A DNA stretch of 64,000 nucleotides from Aliishimia ponticola (GCF_004803475.1 NZ_SRKY01000004.1:248001-312000), one strand, 5' to 3'; positions 1 through 9,069 are shown, numbered from the stretch's first letter. The notes: generated by a model from the letters alone, not told the origin. Translations and numbers: made by a program.

Positions 1-114
1 CCGCTGGACGCCTATCCGCGCAAGGATCGCGGACGCATCAGCGCGCAGCAGGAACGCCTTCGCGAAGTCCGCCCGATTGCGCGCGGCGTGGGCAGCCCGG
101 AGGAACAGGCGTGA
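1..114 (+). CDS. mrdA: Penicillin-binding protein 2, C-terminal end (partial)
   Basis: Only the last 37 codons are in the window; the reading frame enters open at base 1 and stops with TGA at 112-114. The tail is basic and polar (PLDAYPRKDRGR...), as expected after the transpeptidase domain of PBP2, but no catalytic motif is visible. The call rests mainly on context: the stop overlaps the GTG start of rodA by three bases, and mrdA-rodA is a conserved pair in which the PBP2 transpeptidase works with the RodA glycosyltransferase in cell elongation. Reading upstream of the window would settle it. Confidence 0.6.
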   Translation, partial: PLDAYPRKDRGRISAQQERLREVRPIARGVGSPEEQA

Positions 115-1250
115 GCTATCTAGAGTACACGGTCAAACATGTCCCAAGCGGCGCACGCAAGATTCTGTTCCTGAACTGGCCGCTTGCCTTGCTGCTGGCC
201 AGCGTCGCCGGGATCGGCTTTCTGATGCTCTACTCCGTCGCGGGCGGGACATTTTCCACATGGGCCGAACCGCAGGCGAAACGCTTTGCCGTCGGGTTTC
301 TGCTGATGATACTCGTCGCCATGGTGCCGATCTGGTTCTGGCGGTCCATGGCCGGTGTCGCCTATGGCGTTTCGGTCCTGCTTTTGCTGGCGGTGGAGTT
401 CTTCGGCTCTGTCGGGATGGGAGCGCAGCGCTGGATCGACCTTGGGTTCATGCGGCTGCAACCGTCAGAGCTGATGAAGATCACGCTGGTTATGGCCTTG
501 GCCGCCTATTACGACGCCCTGCCCCAGAAACGGACCTCTCGGCCGCTTTGGGTCATCCTGCCGCTCATTCTGATCTTCTTGCCGACGGCCCTGGTGCTGC
601 GCCAGCCGGACCTTGGCACGGCGATCCTGCTATTGACCGCCGGTGGCGGGCTGATGTTCGTCGCCGGGGTGCATTGGGCCTATTTCGCAGCGGTGGTGAC
701 AGCGGCCGTCGGACTTGTCACGGCGGTATTCCAGTCGCGCGGAACGCCATGGCAACTGCTGAAAGACTACCAGTATCGGCGCATCGACACGTTTCTGGAC
801 CCCAGTCAGGATCCGCTGGGCGCTGGCTATCACATCACCCAATCGAAGATCGCGCTTGGCTCTGGCGGGTGGACCGGGCGCGGCTTCATGCAAGGGACGC
901 AATCGCGGCTCAACTTCCTGCCGGAAAAGCACACGGACTTCATCTTTACGACACTAGCCGAAGAGTTCGGCTTTGTCGGCGGCTTCACCCTGCTTGCGCT
1001 GTACGCGCTGATCATCCTGTTCTGTGTCACCTCGGCGCTGATGAACCGAGACCGGTTTTCAAACCTTCTGATCCTCGGCATCGCACTGAACTTCTTCCTC
1101 TTCTTCGCCGTGAACATGTCGATGGTCATGGGGCTTGCCCCGGTCGTCGGCGTGCCGTTACCGCTGGTCAGCTACGGGGGATCGGCGATGCTCGTCCTCA
1201 TGCTGGCCTTCGGTCTGGTGCAATCGGCTCATGTCCATAGGCCTCGTTAA
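111..1250 (+). CDS. rodA: Rod shape-determining protein RodA (SEDS peptidoglycan glycosyltransferase)
   Basis: A 379-residue polytopic inner-membrane protein of the SEDS family, which polymerises lipid II during cell elongation together with PBP2. Family signatures are visible: LQPSELMK after the first helices, LRQPDLGTA, the periplasmic stretch DPSQDPLGAGYH with ALGSGG, LPEKHTDFIF, and the C-terminal PLPLVSYGGS. About ten hydrophobic segments and the length fit RodA rather than FtsW, and the partner is mrdA rather than ftsI. The start is a GTG overlapping the mrdA stop, so translation is probably coupled. Its TAA stop overlaps the ATG of the next gene by one base. Confidence 0.96.
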   Translation: MSYLEYTVKHVPSGARKILFLNWPLALLLASVAGIGFLMLYSVAGGTFSTWAEPQAKRFAVGFLLMILVAMVPIWFWRSMAGVAYGVSVLLLLAVEFFGSVGMGAQRWIDLGFMRLQPSELMKITLVMALAAYYDALPQKRTSRPLWVILPLILIFLPTALVLRQPDLGTAILLLTAGGGLMFVAGVHWAYFAAVVTAAVGLVTAVFQSRGTPWQLLKDYQYRRIDTFLDPSQDPLGAGYHITQSKIALGSGGWTGRGFMQGTQSRLNFLPEKHTDFIFTTLAEEFGFVGGFTLLALYALIILFCVTSALMNRDRFSNLLILGIALNFFLFFAVNMSMVMGLAPVVGVPLPLVSYGGSAMLVLMLAFGLVQSAHVHRPR

Positions 1251-2170
1251 TGATCAACGTCCTCTTCGCCGCCCGTCCCGAACGCTGGCCGCTCTACGAA
1301 ACTCCGCTGACCGAAGCCTTTGCCGAAGCCGGTCTGCAGGTCCATCTGGCGACCGACATCCCCGCAGAGATGGTGGACTACATCATCTACGCCCCGAACT
1401 CCCCCCTTCAGGATTTCACCCCCTATACACGCGCCAAGGCCGTGCTGAACCTCTGGGCCGGGGTGGAAGGGATCGTGAACAATCCGACACTGCATATACC
1501 GCTTTGCCGGATGGTGGATATGGCGCTCACACAAGGCATGGTCGAATGGGTCACAGGCCACGTCCTGCGCCACCACCTTGGCATGGATGCCCATATCCTC
1601 GCCCAACCCGGAGAATGGGCCCCCAAAGCGCCCCCCGTGGCCTGGGACCGCAAAGTGACAGTGCTGGGGTTGGGGGAACTGGGCACGGCTTGCGCACAGT
1701 CTCTGGCACGCATTGGCTTCGACACCCATGGCTGGGCGCGGTCTGAAAAAACCGTGGAAGGCGTCACGTGCCACACCGACCTGTCCGAAGCCCTCACCGG
1801 GGCTGGCGGCGTCGTCCTGCTTCTCCCCGACACGCCGGCAACAACGCAGATCATGAATGCCGGAACCTTCGCCAAGCTGGCGCCTGGTGCCTTCCTGCTT
1901 AATCCCGGCCGCGGCCCGCTGATTGACGATGACGCACTATTGGATGCGCTGAACTCCGGCCAGTTAAGCCATGCAACGCTCGACACCTTCCGCACCGAAC
2001 CCCTGCCGCAAGGTCACCCCTTCTGGCACCATGCCGGCATCACGGTCACCCCGCATATCGCCTCGGAAACCCGGCCAAAATGGTCGGCCCGGACCATCGC
2101 CGACAATATCCGCCGCAACGAATCCGGTGCCCCCCTGCTCCACCTCGTGGATCGGTCACGGGGCTACTGA
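1250..2170 (+). CDS. ghrA: 2-hydroxyacid dehydrogenase, glyoxylate/hydroxypyruvate reductase A type
   Basis: A 306-residue cytoplasmic NAD(P)H-dependent D-2-hydroxyacid dehydrogenase. The Rossmann glycine motif GLGELG lies near residue 140. The GRGPLIDDDAL segment near residue 222 carries the arginine of the family, and HPFWHH followed by TPHIAS contains the catalytic histidine region. The short length and N-terminus resemble GhrA, which reduces glyoxylate and hydroxypyruvate, rather than the longer SerA or GhrB. It overlaps the rodA stop (TAATG) and so may be expressed from the mrdA-rodA transcript, although its metabolic role has no obvious link to cell shape. The substrate is inferred from the family. 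Confidence 0.82.
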   Translation: MINVLFAARPERWPLYETPLTEAFAEAGLQVHLATDIPAEMVDYIIYAPNSPLQDFTPYTRAKAVLNLWAGVEGIVNNPTLHIPLCRMVDMALTQGMVEWVTGHVLRHHLGMDAHILAQPGEWAPKAPPVAWDRKVTVLGLGELGTACAQSLARIGFDTHGWARSEKTVEGVTCHTDLSEALTGAGGVVLLLPDTPATTQIMNAGTFAKLAPGAFLLNPGRGPLIDDDALLDALNSGQLSHATLDTFRTEPLPQGHPFWHHAGITVTPHIASETRPKWSARTIADNIRRNESGAPLLHLVDRSRGY

Positions 2171-2174
2171 CCAA

Positions 2175-2197
2175 GCTAGGCTGAAGCCGTACCCTAC
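2175..2197 (-). repeat. REP-like palindrome with GTAG head
   Basis: Read on the minus strand from 2197, the sequence starts with GTAG and continues GGTACGGCTTCAGCCTAGC, an imperfect palindrome around the loop TC. It shares the GTAG head and the core GGCTTCAGCC with the element at 37992-38013. GTAG heads are typical of REP elements associated with RAYT transposases. It sits in the gap between two convergent genes, the usual place for such repeats. Confidence 0.5.
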
Positions 2198-2347
2198 ATG
2201 GCGCTCATAGGTCGCAACATATCCGCCCGCCGCGCGCGCCTGCCTTCAGCGTTCTAAAAATACTCACGGCTCAGCGCCCGGAATTGCGTGCGACCTCTCC
2301 GGCCCGCCACTCTGCGATGGCAGGCCGCAAGGCCACAAGCAAAGGGG

Positions 2348-4360
2348 TCAAGCCGCCAGACCGCGCCCTTTGAGAAGCGCTTCGACACCCGGAAGACGCC
2401 CGCGGAAGGCGACATAAAGGTCCGCAGCTTCGACGCTGCCACCCGTAGAGAGGATATGTTCCTCCAACGCCTTGGCCCGCTCCGGATCAAAGGCGCTTCC
2501 CGCCTCTTCGAACGCCGCGAAAGCATCCGCATCCATCACTTCCGACCACATGTAGGAATAGTAGCCCGACGAATACCCGTCGCCCGCGAAGACATGGGCG
2601 AAATGCGGTGTCGCATGGCGCATCCCGATGGCGTGCGGCATACCCAGCGCCTCCAGCACCTCTGCCTGTTTGGCCATCGGATCAGCCGGGGCCGCGCCTT
2701 CGTGAAAGGCCAGATCGACCAGCGCCGAGGCCACATATTCCACAGTCTGGAACCCCATGTCATAGGTCGCCGCAGCCAGAACGCGGTTCAACAGGTCTTC
2801 GGGCATGGGCGCGCCGGTTTCCGCATGGGTCGCGAATTCGCGCAGAACTTCCGGCACTTCCAGCCAGTGTTCGTAAAGCTGCGATGGCAGTTCGACAAAG
2901 TCCCGCGCCACCGATGTTCCCGATACGCTTTCATAGGTCACGTTCGACAGCATCTGGTGCAGCGCGTGGCCAAATTCATGGAACAAGGTCCGCGCGTCGT
3001 CATAGCTCAGAAGCGCGGGGTCGCCCTTCGCGAAGTTGCAGACATTGACGACGATGGGCCGCTGCGGATCGGGCCAGTTCGCCTGACTGCGGATGGCCGA
3101 GCACCACGCGCCCGAGCGTTTGCTGCCCCGCGCGAAGTAATCCCCGATGAAGACGGCGACATGCTCCCCGTCGCGAGTGACTTCCCATGCACGGCAATCC
3201 TCATGGTACAGCGGCACATCCAGTGGCCGGAACTGCAACCCAAAGAGTTTCGAGGCACAGTCAAAAGCCGCCTCGATCATCCGGTCGAGCTGGAAATACG
3301 GCTTGATCTCGGCCTCGTCCAAATCATGCTCCGCCGCGCGGCGCTTTTCGGAGTAATAGCGCCAATCCCACGGCTCCAGGTCGCCATTGATGCCATCCTC
3401 TTTCATCATGTTCGCCAGAACCGCGCCGTCTTCCTCCGCGCGCTGGCGTGCGGGTTTCCACACGGCCATCAAGAGCTCACGGACCTTCTCCGGAGTGCCG
3501 GCCATTTCCGTTTCCAGCTTATAGGACGCGAAATCGGGATAACCGAGAAGCTTGGCGCGCTCTTCCCGCAGCTTGAGGATCTCTGCCGCGATCTCGCGGT
3601 TATCCGTTTCACCCCCATTCGCCCCACGGGCGGCCCAGGCCTTGTACGCCGTCTCGCGCAGGTCGCGGCGCGGTGAAAATTGCAGGAATGGCACGATCAA
3701 GGATCGGCTCAGCGTCACAACCGGGCCGCCTGCGTTTTTCTCTGCTCCTGCCGCACGTGCCGCAGACACGACGAATTCGGGCAACCCTTCCAGATCGTCA
3801 TCGGCCAGCTTCATGTACCAGCTACGCTCATCGGCGAGCAGGTTCTGAGTGAACGCGGTGCCCAGTTCCGCCAGACGGGATTTGATCGCCTTCATCCGGT
3901 CTTCGTCTTCGCCTTCCAGCGCCGCGCCAGCGCGGACGAAACCGCGATGGGTCAGCATCAGCACGCGCGCCTGTTCGTCGGTCAGATCAAGGCTGTCGCG
4001 GGCGTCCCAAACGGCGGCAATCCGCGCGAAAAGCTTCTTGTTCGACGAAACTTCGGCGAAATGGACGGCCAGTTTCGGCGAAAACGTCCGCTGCAACTCT
4101 TCCCTCTTGGGATTGCTGTCGGCCCCTGCGACGTTGAAGAACACGCCCAGAACGCGGTCAAGCTCGCTCCCGGCGGCTTCGAGCGCCCCAATGACATTTT
4201 CGAATGTCGGTGCATCCCGATCAGCGGAAATCGCCGCGATTTCAGCAGTGTGCAAGGCCAGCGCCTTGTCCAGCGCAGGGGCAAACATTTCATCATCGAT
4301 CTGGTCGAAAGGCGGCAGACCGAAGGGGGTGTCCCAATGCGCGAGGAACGTATTTTGCAT
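2348..4360 (-). CDS. M3-family zinc oligopeptidase (oligopeptidase A / peptidyl-dipeptidase type)
   Basis: A 670-residue cytoplasmic metallopeptidase. The zinc-binding HEFGHALHQM motif is at about residues 458-467, and the third ligand region DFVELPSQLYEHW follows about 28 residues later, as in family M3. Length and composition match the PrlC/Dcp branch that degrades short peptides; I cannot decide between oligopeptidase A and dipeptidyl carboxypeptidase. There is no signal peptide. AAGGAG lies 10 bases before the ATG. It is the last gene on this minus-strand run, 63 bases after the E1-like gene, and faces the convergent reductase gene across a gap holding a REP-like element. Confidence 0.92.
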   Translation of the reverse strand: MQNTFLAHWDTPFGLPPFDQIDDEMFAPALDKALALHTAEIAAISADRDAPTFENVIGALEAAGSELDRVLGVFFNVAGADSNPKREELQRTFSPKLAVHFAEVSSNKKLFARIAAVWDARDSLDLTDEQARVLMLTHRGFVRAGAALEGEDEDRMKAIKSRLAELGTAFTQNLLADERSWYMKLADDDLEGLPEFVVSAARAAGAEKNAGGPVVTLSRSLIVPFLQFSPRRDLRETAYKAWAARGANGGETDNREIAAEILKLREERAKLLGYPDFASYKLETEMAGTPEKVRELLMAVWKPARQRAEEDGAVLANMMKEDGINGDLEPWDWRYYSEKRRAAEHDLDEAEIKPYFQLDRMIEAAFDCASKLFGLQFRPLDVPLYHEDCRAWEVTRDGEHVAVFIGDYFARGSKRSGAWCSAIRSQANWPDPQRPIVVNVCNFAKGDPALLSYDDARTLFHEFGHALHQMLSNVTYESVSGTSVARDFVELPSQLYEHWLEVPEVLREFATHAETGAPMPEDLLNRVLAAATYDMGFQTVEYVASALVDLAFHEGAAPADPMAKQAEVLEALGMPHAIGMRHATPHFAHVFAGDGYSSGYYSYMWSEVMDADAFAAFEEAGSAFDPERAKALEEHILSTGGSVEAADLYVAFRGRLPGVEALLKGRGLAA

Positions 4361-4423
4361 GAAGAAAGTCTCCTTTGGCTGAACAGGTAAGCCGTTACCG
4401 GGCCTACGCCAAGGGTTAACGCG

Positions 4424-5464
4424 TCACGCGCCGCAGGCAGGGCAACCTTCGCGCCGCTTCAGGGCGATCTTGCGAGTCTCACCATAGAGGCCATCATAGA
4501 TCAGCATTTCACCCTGCAAGGATGTCCCCGCCCCGGTGATCAGCTTGACCGCTTCAAGCGCCATCATGGTGCCGATCACGCCGGGCAAGGGGCCGATCAC
4601 CCCCGCTTCGGCGCAGGGCGGCGCAAGCGACGGATCGGGCGCTTGAGGGAAAATGCATTGGTAACAGGGACCGCCGCTGGCAGGGTCAAAGACGGACAGC
4701 TGCCCTTCCCACTGCGTCAACGCGCCGGAGATCAGCGGCTTTCGCGCAAGAACGGCGGCCCGATTGACCAGATAGCGCGTTTCGAAATTGTCCGTGCCAT
4801 CAAGGATGATGTCATATTCGGCAAAGAGCGCCTCTGCCGTGTCGGCATCAAGGCGGCGGTGATAAGGTTTGACCGTGACGAACGGGTTCTGCGCCACCAT
4901 TTCTGCCTGTGCGGAAAAGACCTTGGGCATATCGATGCTGGCGTCCTTGTGGATCACTTGGCGGTGCAAATTCGCACTGTCCACCACATCGTCATCGACG
5001 ACACCGATCGTGCCAATGCCCGCCGCGGCAAGATACTGAAGGGCCGGCGCGCCCAATCCGCCCGCCCCCACCACAAGCACAGAGGCGTTTCGCAGCGCCT
5101 TCTGACCCGCCCCGCCGACCTCCCGCAGGACAATATGGCGGGCATAACGGTTGAGTTCGGCATCGGAAAAGCTGCGGGAAGCGCGCGGCTCCGCCTCTTC
5201 GGTCCGCGCATCGGCGCGGGCGCGCAGGCGTTTCAGCCCCTCACGATAGGCCAGCAACACCGCCACGACGCCGCCAATCAGCAGCCAAAGCGCCGGGCTT
5301 CCCCCCGTGGCGTCGCGCAGCGGGTGCCCTTCGGGAAGAATGACATGCAGCGCCAGCACGCCGACATAGAGAAGGCCAACCATCAAGGCACGCGCTTGAA
5401 AGGGCGCCTTCATCAACGCGCCAATTCCCCAAAGCGCGGCAGCAAGGACGAAAACCAGCAGCAT
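4424..5464 (-). CDS. Membrane-anchored E1-like adenylyltransferase (HesA/MoeB/ThiF family)
   Basis: A 346-residue protein with two parts. Residues 1-80 contain about three hydrophobic segments. From about residue 98 a full E1-like domain follows, with the nucleotide loop VVGAGGLGAP, the acidic motif VDDDVVDSANLHRQV, DGTDNFETRY, and two CxxC pairs (CYQC and CPAC) that bind zinc. Such enzymes adenylate the C-terminal glycine of sulfur-carrier proteins such as MoaD or ThiS. There is no rhodanese domain. Soluble MoeB and ThiF lack the membrane segment. The ATG overlaps the dut stop (TGATG), so it is coupled to coaBC-dut. Which carrier it serves cannot be read from this window. Confidence 0.88.
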   Translation of the reverse strand: MLLVFVLAAALWGIGALMKAPFQARALMVGLLYVGVLALHVILPEGHPLRDATGGSPALWLLIGGVVAVLLAYREGLKRLRARADARTEEAEPRASRSFSDAELNRYARHIVLREVGGAGQKALRNASVLVVGAGGLGAPALQYLAAAGIGTIGVVDDDVVDSANLHRQVIHKDASIDMPKVFSAQAEMVAQNPFVTVKPYHRRLDADTAEALFAEYDIILDGTDNFETRYLVNRAAVLARKPLISGALTQWEGQLSVFDPASGGPCYQCIFPQAPDPSLAPPCAEAGVIGPLPGVIGTMMALEAVKLITGAGTSLQGEMLIYDGLYGETRKIALKRREGCPACGA

Positions 5465-5922
5465 CAGCCCGTCCCGGTGGAGCCGAAACCGCCCGCGCCC
5501 CGTGCCGTGTCATCCAGTTCCTCGGCAAGAACGAAAGCGGCCTGCACAACGGGCGCGACGATCATCTGCGCGATGCGCATAGCATGTGTGACCTCGAACG
5601 CCGCATCGCCTGTGTTCTGGACGATAACGCCCAGCGGTCCGCGATAGTCACTGTCGATCGTTCCGGGGCTGTTGGGCAAGGTGATCCCATGCTTGAGGGC
5701 AAGGCCGGAACGCGGGCGGATTTGAACCTCGAACCCGTGCGGGATGGTCAGCCGCAACCCCGTCGGCACCAAGGCCCGTGCGCCCGGTTGCAGGGTGATC
5801 CCCGCCCGATCGGGGAAGTTGGCCCGCAGATCCGCCCCCGCTGCGCCCGCTGTTTCATAACTTGGCAGGCCAAGCGCGGTATCCGCCCCGCTGTCCCATA
5901 CGAAAGTAATCGTCGGGCTCAT
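5464..5922 (-). CDS. dut: dUTP diphosphatase (dUTPase)
   Basis: A 152-residue trimeric dUTPase that hydrolyses dUTP to dUMP and pyrophosphate, limiting uracil in DNA and feeding dTMP synthesis. Visible motifs are the [11 protein letters not shown] segment, the [12 protein letters not shown] segment with the catalytic aspartate, and the C-terminal GAGGFGSTG tail that closes over the phosphates. I chose the ATG at 5922 because it gives the normal family length and an ATGA overlap with the coaBC stop. The longer frame upstream lies inside coaBC. The coaBC-dut order is common in bacteria. Confidence 0.96.
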   Translation of the reverse strand: MSPTITFVWDSGADTALGLPSYETAGAAGADLRANFPDRAGITLQPGARALVPTGLRLTIPHGFEVQIRPRSGLALKHGITLPNSPGTIDSDYRGPLGVIVQNTGDAAFEVTHAMRIAQMIVAPVVQAAFVLAEELDDTARGAGGFGSTGTG

Positions 5923-7115
5923 GTCAAAAGCGCCTCTTTCACGCGTTCGGCCAGCCGGGTTGCGGTATCCGCCTTGGACAGGCGCGGCCACGGCTCTGCC
6001 CCGGCATCGGTGATCAGTGTGACCGCGTTTTCGGTTCCGCCCATGATCCCGGTTTCCGGGCTGACATCATTGGCAACGATCCAGTCACAGCCCTTGCGCG
6101 CGCGCTTCGCGGTAGCGTTTTCAATGACGTCATTGGTTTCTGCCGCAAATCCGACCACAAGGCTTGGCCGTGCCTCGCCCGGAGCCGACAGGGTTTTCAG
6201 GATGTCCGGGTTCTCGCCGAATTCCAGCGCGGGCGTGCCGTCCTTGGATTTCTTCAACTTGCGATCCTTCGCGCCAACTATGTGCCAATCGGCGACAGCG
6301 GCGGCGCAAATGGCGACATCCACCGGCAAGGCGGACGTGGCAACCTCCAGCATCTCACGGGCGGTCTGGACCTCGATCACCTGCGCGCCAGCAGGGCGCG
6401 GCGCATCGGCTGGGCCGGTGACAAAGATGACCTCTGCGCCGAGTTTGACCAGCGCCTTCGCAATCGCGGTGCCTTGTGTGCCAGAGGACCGGTTGGCGAT
6501 ATAGCGCACCGGGTCGATCGGCTCATGCGTCGGACCGGAGGTGACGAGGATACGCTTGCCCTTCAGCGGGCCGGAGCCCAGCGCCAGATTGACCGCATCG
6601 ACGATTTCCAAGGGCTCAGCCATCCGGCCCGGCCCATACTCACCGCAGGCCATATCACCGTCATTTGGCCCAACGAATGACACGCCATCGGTGCGCAGCG
6701 TTTCAATGTTGCGCTGGGCCGCGGGATGGGACCACATCCGCACATTCATTGCGGGCGCGATCAGCACCGGCGTGTCGGTCGCAAGCAACAAGGTAGAGGC
6801 CAGATCGCCCGCCAGCCCCTGCGCCATCTTCGCCATCAGGTCGGCTGTCGCCGGGGCCACAACGATCAGATCAGCCGAGCGCGAAAGCTGGATATGCCCC
6901 ATCTCCGCCTCGTCGGTCAGGTCAAAAAGGTCGCGATACACTTTTGTCCCGGCCAGCGCGCTGACCGAAAGCGGGGTGACGAACTCTTCTGCCGCACGGG
7001 TTAAAACGGGCGTCACGGTGAAACCGCGTTCGCGCAGGCGGCGGATCAGGTCGAGCGTCTTATACGCCGCAATACCGCCGCCGATGATAAGTAGGATATG
7101 TCTGCCAGTATTCAT
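5919..7115 (-). CDS. coaBC: Bifunctional phosphopantothenoylcysteine decarboxylase / phosphopantothenate-cysteine ligase
   Basis: A 398-residue two-domain enzyme for two consecutive steps of coenzyme A synthesis. The N-terminal flavoprotein domain (about residues 1-180) has the IGGGIAAYK opening and the APAMNVRMW motif of the decarboxylase. The C-terminal CoaB domain begins near residue 187 with the [18 protein letters not shown] segment and includes the NRSSGTQG nucleotide-binding region. Length is typical. The downstream dut start is overlapped by its TGA. Confidence 0.97.
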   Translation of the reverse strand: MNTGRHILLIIGGGIAAYKTLDLIRRLRERGFTVTPVLTRAAEEFVTPLSVSALAGTKVYRDLFDLTDEAEMGHIQLSRSADLIVVAPATADLMAKMAQGLAGDLASTLLLATDTPVLIAPAMNVRMWSHPAAQRNIETLRTDGVSFVGPNDGDMACGEYGPGRMAEPLEIVDAVNLALGSGPLKGKRILVTSGPTHEPIDPVRYIANRSSGTQGTAIAKALVKLGAEVIFVTGPADAPRPAGAQVIEVQTAREMLEVATSALPVDVAICAAAVADWHIVGAKDRKLKKSKDGTPALEFGENPDILKTLSAPGEARPSLVVGFAAETNDVIENATAKRARKGCDWIVANDVSPETGIMGGTENAVTLITDAGAEPWPRLSKADTATRLAERVKEALLT

Positions 7116-7151
7116 GCCGCAAACCTAGGCGCGGGGCGGAGTGCCCGCAAG

Positions 7152-7946
7152 CTAATCGAACGCGGCACAGGGATCGCCACTGCGCACAGCAGGCGGACTG
7201 GTAAGGATGGTATCGAATTCACCCTGCGGCGGGCGGCCTTCTTCGCCTTGCGCGACGCTTAGGACCGTCAACCCCGGACGCGCCATCGCAAGCGCCGCAG
7301 GCACGCCCCAATCGGAGCGCGCGTGGCCATTGCCCGTGATCAGCACGACCGGCGTGCCGTAATTGTCGACCGCCTCCAGAACCGTTCGGGCAAAGGCCGC
7401 ATCGCGCAGACGCTGCGCCTCGACCATGCCGCCCATCATCTCAAGCGGCATCGCTTGGCAATGGGCCTCGAACTGCAATTGCTTGCGCCTGTCCAGTTCA
7501 GACTGTAGCAGCGGTCCGTCCAGCCCGAAGGCAGCGGCATCTTCGCCAAACACCTGCGCCGCGCCCGCGTGGAACGCGGCCCTGACCGTATCGCGCGGTA
7601 AGGCTGCGCCCATCATCACAGGGCTTTCGGCCAGCACCTCTGCGTAATCTTCGATATTGCTCCACTGAACCTGCCCATCCACGGCGACCCGCATAGCCTG
7701 CGGCGTGCGCGCAACACCGCCCAGATGCTGCGCTTCTTGCGGTGTCAGCATCTCGTACACGACGGCCTTTGGAGACATCTGGCGCAGCGCTTCGGCCTGC
7801 ACATCATGGTGGTGCGGGTTGTCGTGAAACTCGCCAATCACAACGACGTCTTGAGAAACGTCCGCCCAGTCGAGACTTGATGCCGCAGCCGAAAAACAGG
7901 CCGAAAAAACAATAGCTAACGACAGGCCGGACGCGAATTTCCTCAT
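7152..7946 (-). CDS. ChaN-family haem-binding protein, exported
   Basis: A 264-residue protein with an N-terminal signal peptide (MRKFASGLSLAIVFSACFS...) followed by the ChaN-like domain: VVIGEFHDNPHHH near residue 40, the VYEML segment, and a late ITGNGHARSD motif. Bacterial ChaN proteins bind haem and are linked to iron uptake, so a periplasmic or lipid-anchored role in haem handling is likely. The cysteine at residue 17 could be a lipobox but is not an ideal one. Its ATG overlaps the stop of the sigma factor gene (ATGA), so the two are probably translated together. This gives a possible route for stress control of the protein. Confidence 0.82.
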   Translation of the reverse strand: MRKFASGLSLAIVFSACFSAAASSLDWADVSQDVVVIGEFHDNPHHHDVQAEALRQMSPKAVVYEMLTPQEAQHLGGVARTPQAMRVAVDGQVQWSNIEDYAEVLAESPVMMGAALPRDTVRAAFHAGAAQVFGEDAAAFGLDGPLLQSELDRRKQLQFEAHCQAMPLEMMGGMVEAQRLRDAAFARTVLEAVDNYGTPVVLITGNGHARSDWGVPAALAMARPGLTVLSVAQGEEGRPPQGEFDTILTSPPAVRSGDPCAAFD

Positions 7947-8821
7947 AGGAAGAAGTTGTGGACCTCTTTGCTTTGGCCTTCAAGCGACTTGCGCATCTTG
8001 ATGAAGGCGGCGGCTTCCAGCTGGCGAATCCGCTCTTTGGACAGGTTCAACTCCGACCCCAGCGATTCCAGCGTGCGCGGGTCGTCACGCAATTTGCGCT
8101 CGCGGACGATGAACCTTTCGCGCTCGTTCAAGCCGTTGAGGGCCATCACCAACCATTCGCGCAATTGCGCATTGTCGAGATCGTTTTCGACCGTTTCCGA
8201 CGCTTGCGCGCTGTCGTCTTCCAGCGCGTCGATCCATTCACGCCCTTCATCATCAGCGGCCTGCGTCGCGTTCAGCGAAAAATCACTGCCGGACAGGCGG
8301 CCTTCCATCATCTCGACATCATGCAGCGGCACGCCAATTTCTTCGGCGATCATCTTGCGCAGCGTGTGGCCTTCAAGCTGCTCGCCCCGCGCGGCGGCTT
8401 CGCGCTCCAGACGGGCCTGAACGCGGCGCATGTTGAAGAACAGGGATTTCTGGGAAGAGGTCGATCCGGTCCGCACCATGGACCAATTGCGCATCACATA
8501 ATCCTGAATCGACGCCTTGATCCACCACACCGCATAGGTGGAGAACCGCACGCCGCGATCCGGGTCGAATTTGTCAGCGGCCTTCATCAAGCCCACACCC
8601 GCCTCTTGGATCAGGTCATTCATCGGCGCGCCGTAGCGTTTGAACTTTGCCGCCATGGAAATCGCCAACCGCATGTATGCGTGGATCAGGCGGTGCAGAG
8701 CCTGTTCGTCGCGGTTGTCCCGCCACGCATAGGCAAGCTTCAGTTCTGTCTCTGCGTCCAGCAATTCCGCTTTCATTGCGATCCGGGACAGGGTGTTATC
8801 TCTAAAACCATCAAGCGCCAT
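7943..8821 (-). CDS. rpoH: RNA polymerase sigma factor of the RpoH (sigma-32) family, possibly RpoHII
   Basis: A 292-residue alternative sigma factor. Region 2 shows LIQEAGVGLMKAADKFDP and RFSTYAVWWIKASIQDYV, and the RpoH box appears as QKSLFFNMRR near residue 125. Region 4 ends with LGSELNLSKERIRQLEAAA, a recognition helix. Rhodobacteraceae often carry two RpoH paralogues; the divergent RpoH box and the linkage to chaN suggest the RpoHII type, which serves oxidative and singlet-oxygen stress in Rhodobacter. That assignment is inference. The gap to the divergent comM gene is 257 bases. I found no convincing RpoE-type promoter there by eye. Confidence 0.92.
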   Translation of the reverse strand: MALDGFRDNTLSRIAMKAELLDAETELKLAYAWRDNRDEQALHRLIHAYMRLAISMAAKFKRYGAPMNDLIQEAGVGLMKAADKFDPDRGVRFSTYAVWWIKASIQDYVMRNWSMVRTGSTSSQKSLFFNMRRVQARLEREAAARGEQLEGHTLRKMIAEEIGVPLHDVEMMEGRLSGSDFSLNATQAADDEGREWIDALEDDSAQASETVENDLDNAQLREWLVMALNGLNERERFIVRERKLRDDPRTLESLGSELNLSKERIRQLEAAAFIKMRKSLEGQSKEVHNFFL

Positions 8822-9014
8822 GTGTCGTCTCCAAAAGTCGTCATCAGTGCGCGCTTATCTCGCGCTTGTATGTTGACTACGCGCGACAACGCCAATTGGT
8901 TCATATTTTTCTTGATAATCATTGCGCACGGCTTACCCGCACCCTCACATTCTTGCGCTGCGACCGGGCAACCTTGCCGCACCAGAGGTGGAAAATAACC
9001 TTTCCGAACAAGCG

Positions 9015-9030
9015 TTAACCAGCCGCTAAC
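9015..9030 (+). promoter_or_regulatory. CtrA-like binding site upstream of comM
   Basis: The sequence TTAACCAGCCGCTAAC matches the full CtrA pattern TTAA-N7-TTAAC with one mismatch (C for T at the start of the second half). It lies 48 bases before the comM start codon. In Rhodobacter capsulatus, CtrA is known to control recipient-side competence genes including comM, which makes the location sensible. Confidence 0.45.
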
Positions 9031-9046
9031 CATGATCCGCCTAGGT

Positions 9047-9069
9047 TTTCCCGTCACCAGAACGGGAAA
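9047..9069. other. Perfect 8-bp hairpin in the comM leader
   Basis: TTTCCCGT and ACGGGAAA form a perfect 8-base-pair stem around the loop CACCAGA. It ends nine bases before the comM ATG and includes the GGGAAA that would be the only ribosome-binding candidate. It could limit translation of comM, or act on transcripts from the opposite strand. No U-tract follows on the plus strand, so a terminator for plus-strand transcription is unlikely. Confidence 0.4.

Noticed and set aside
2288-3676. Long plus-strand frame of 462 codons opposite the M3 peptidase
   Set aside because: It is antisense to a gene with a clear HEFGH motif; arginine- and histidine-rich composition without motifs is typical of antisense frames in GC-rich DNA.
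8905-8925. TTGATAATCATTGC as an FNR site upstream of rpoH
   Set aside because: It departs from TTGAT-N4-ATCAA at several positions of the second half.
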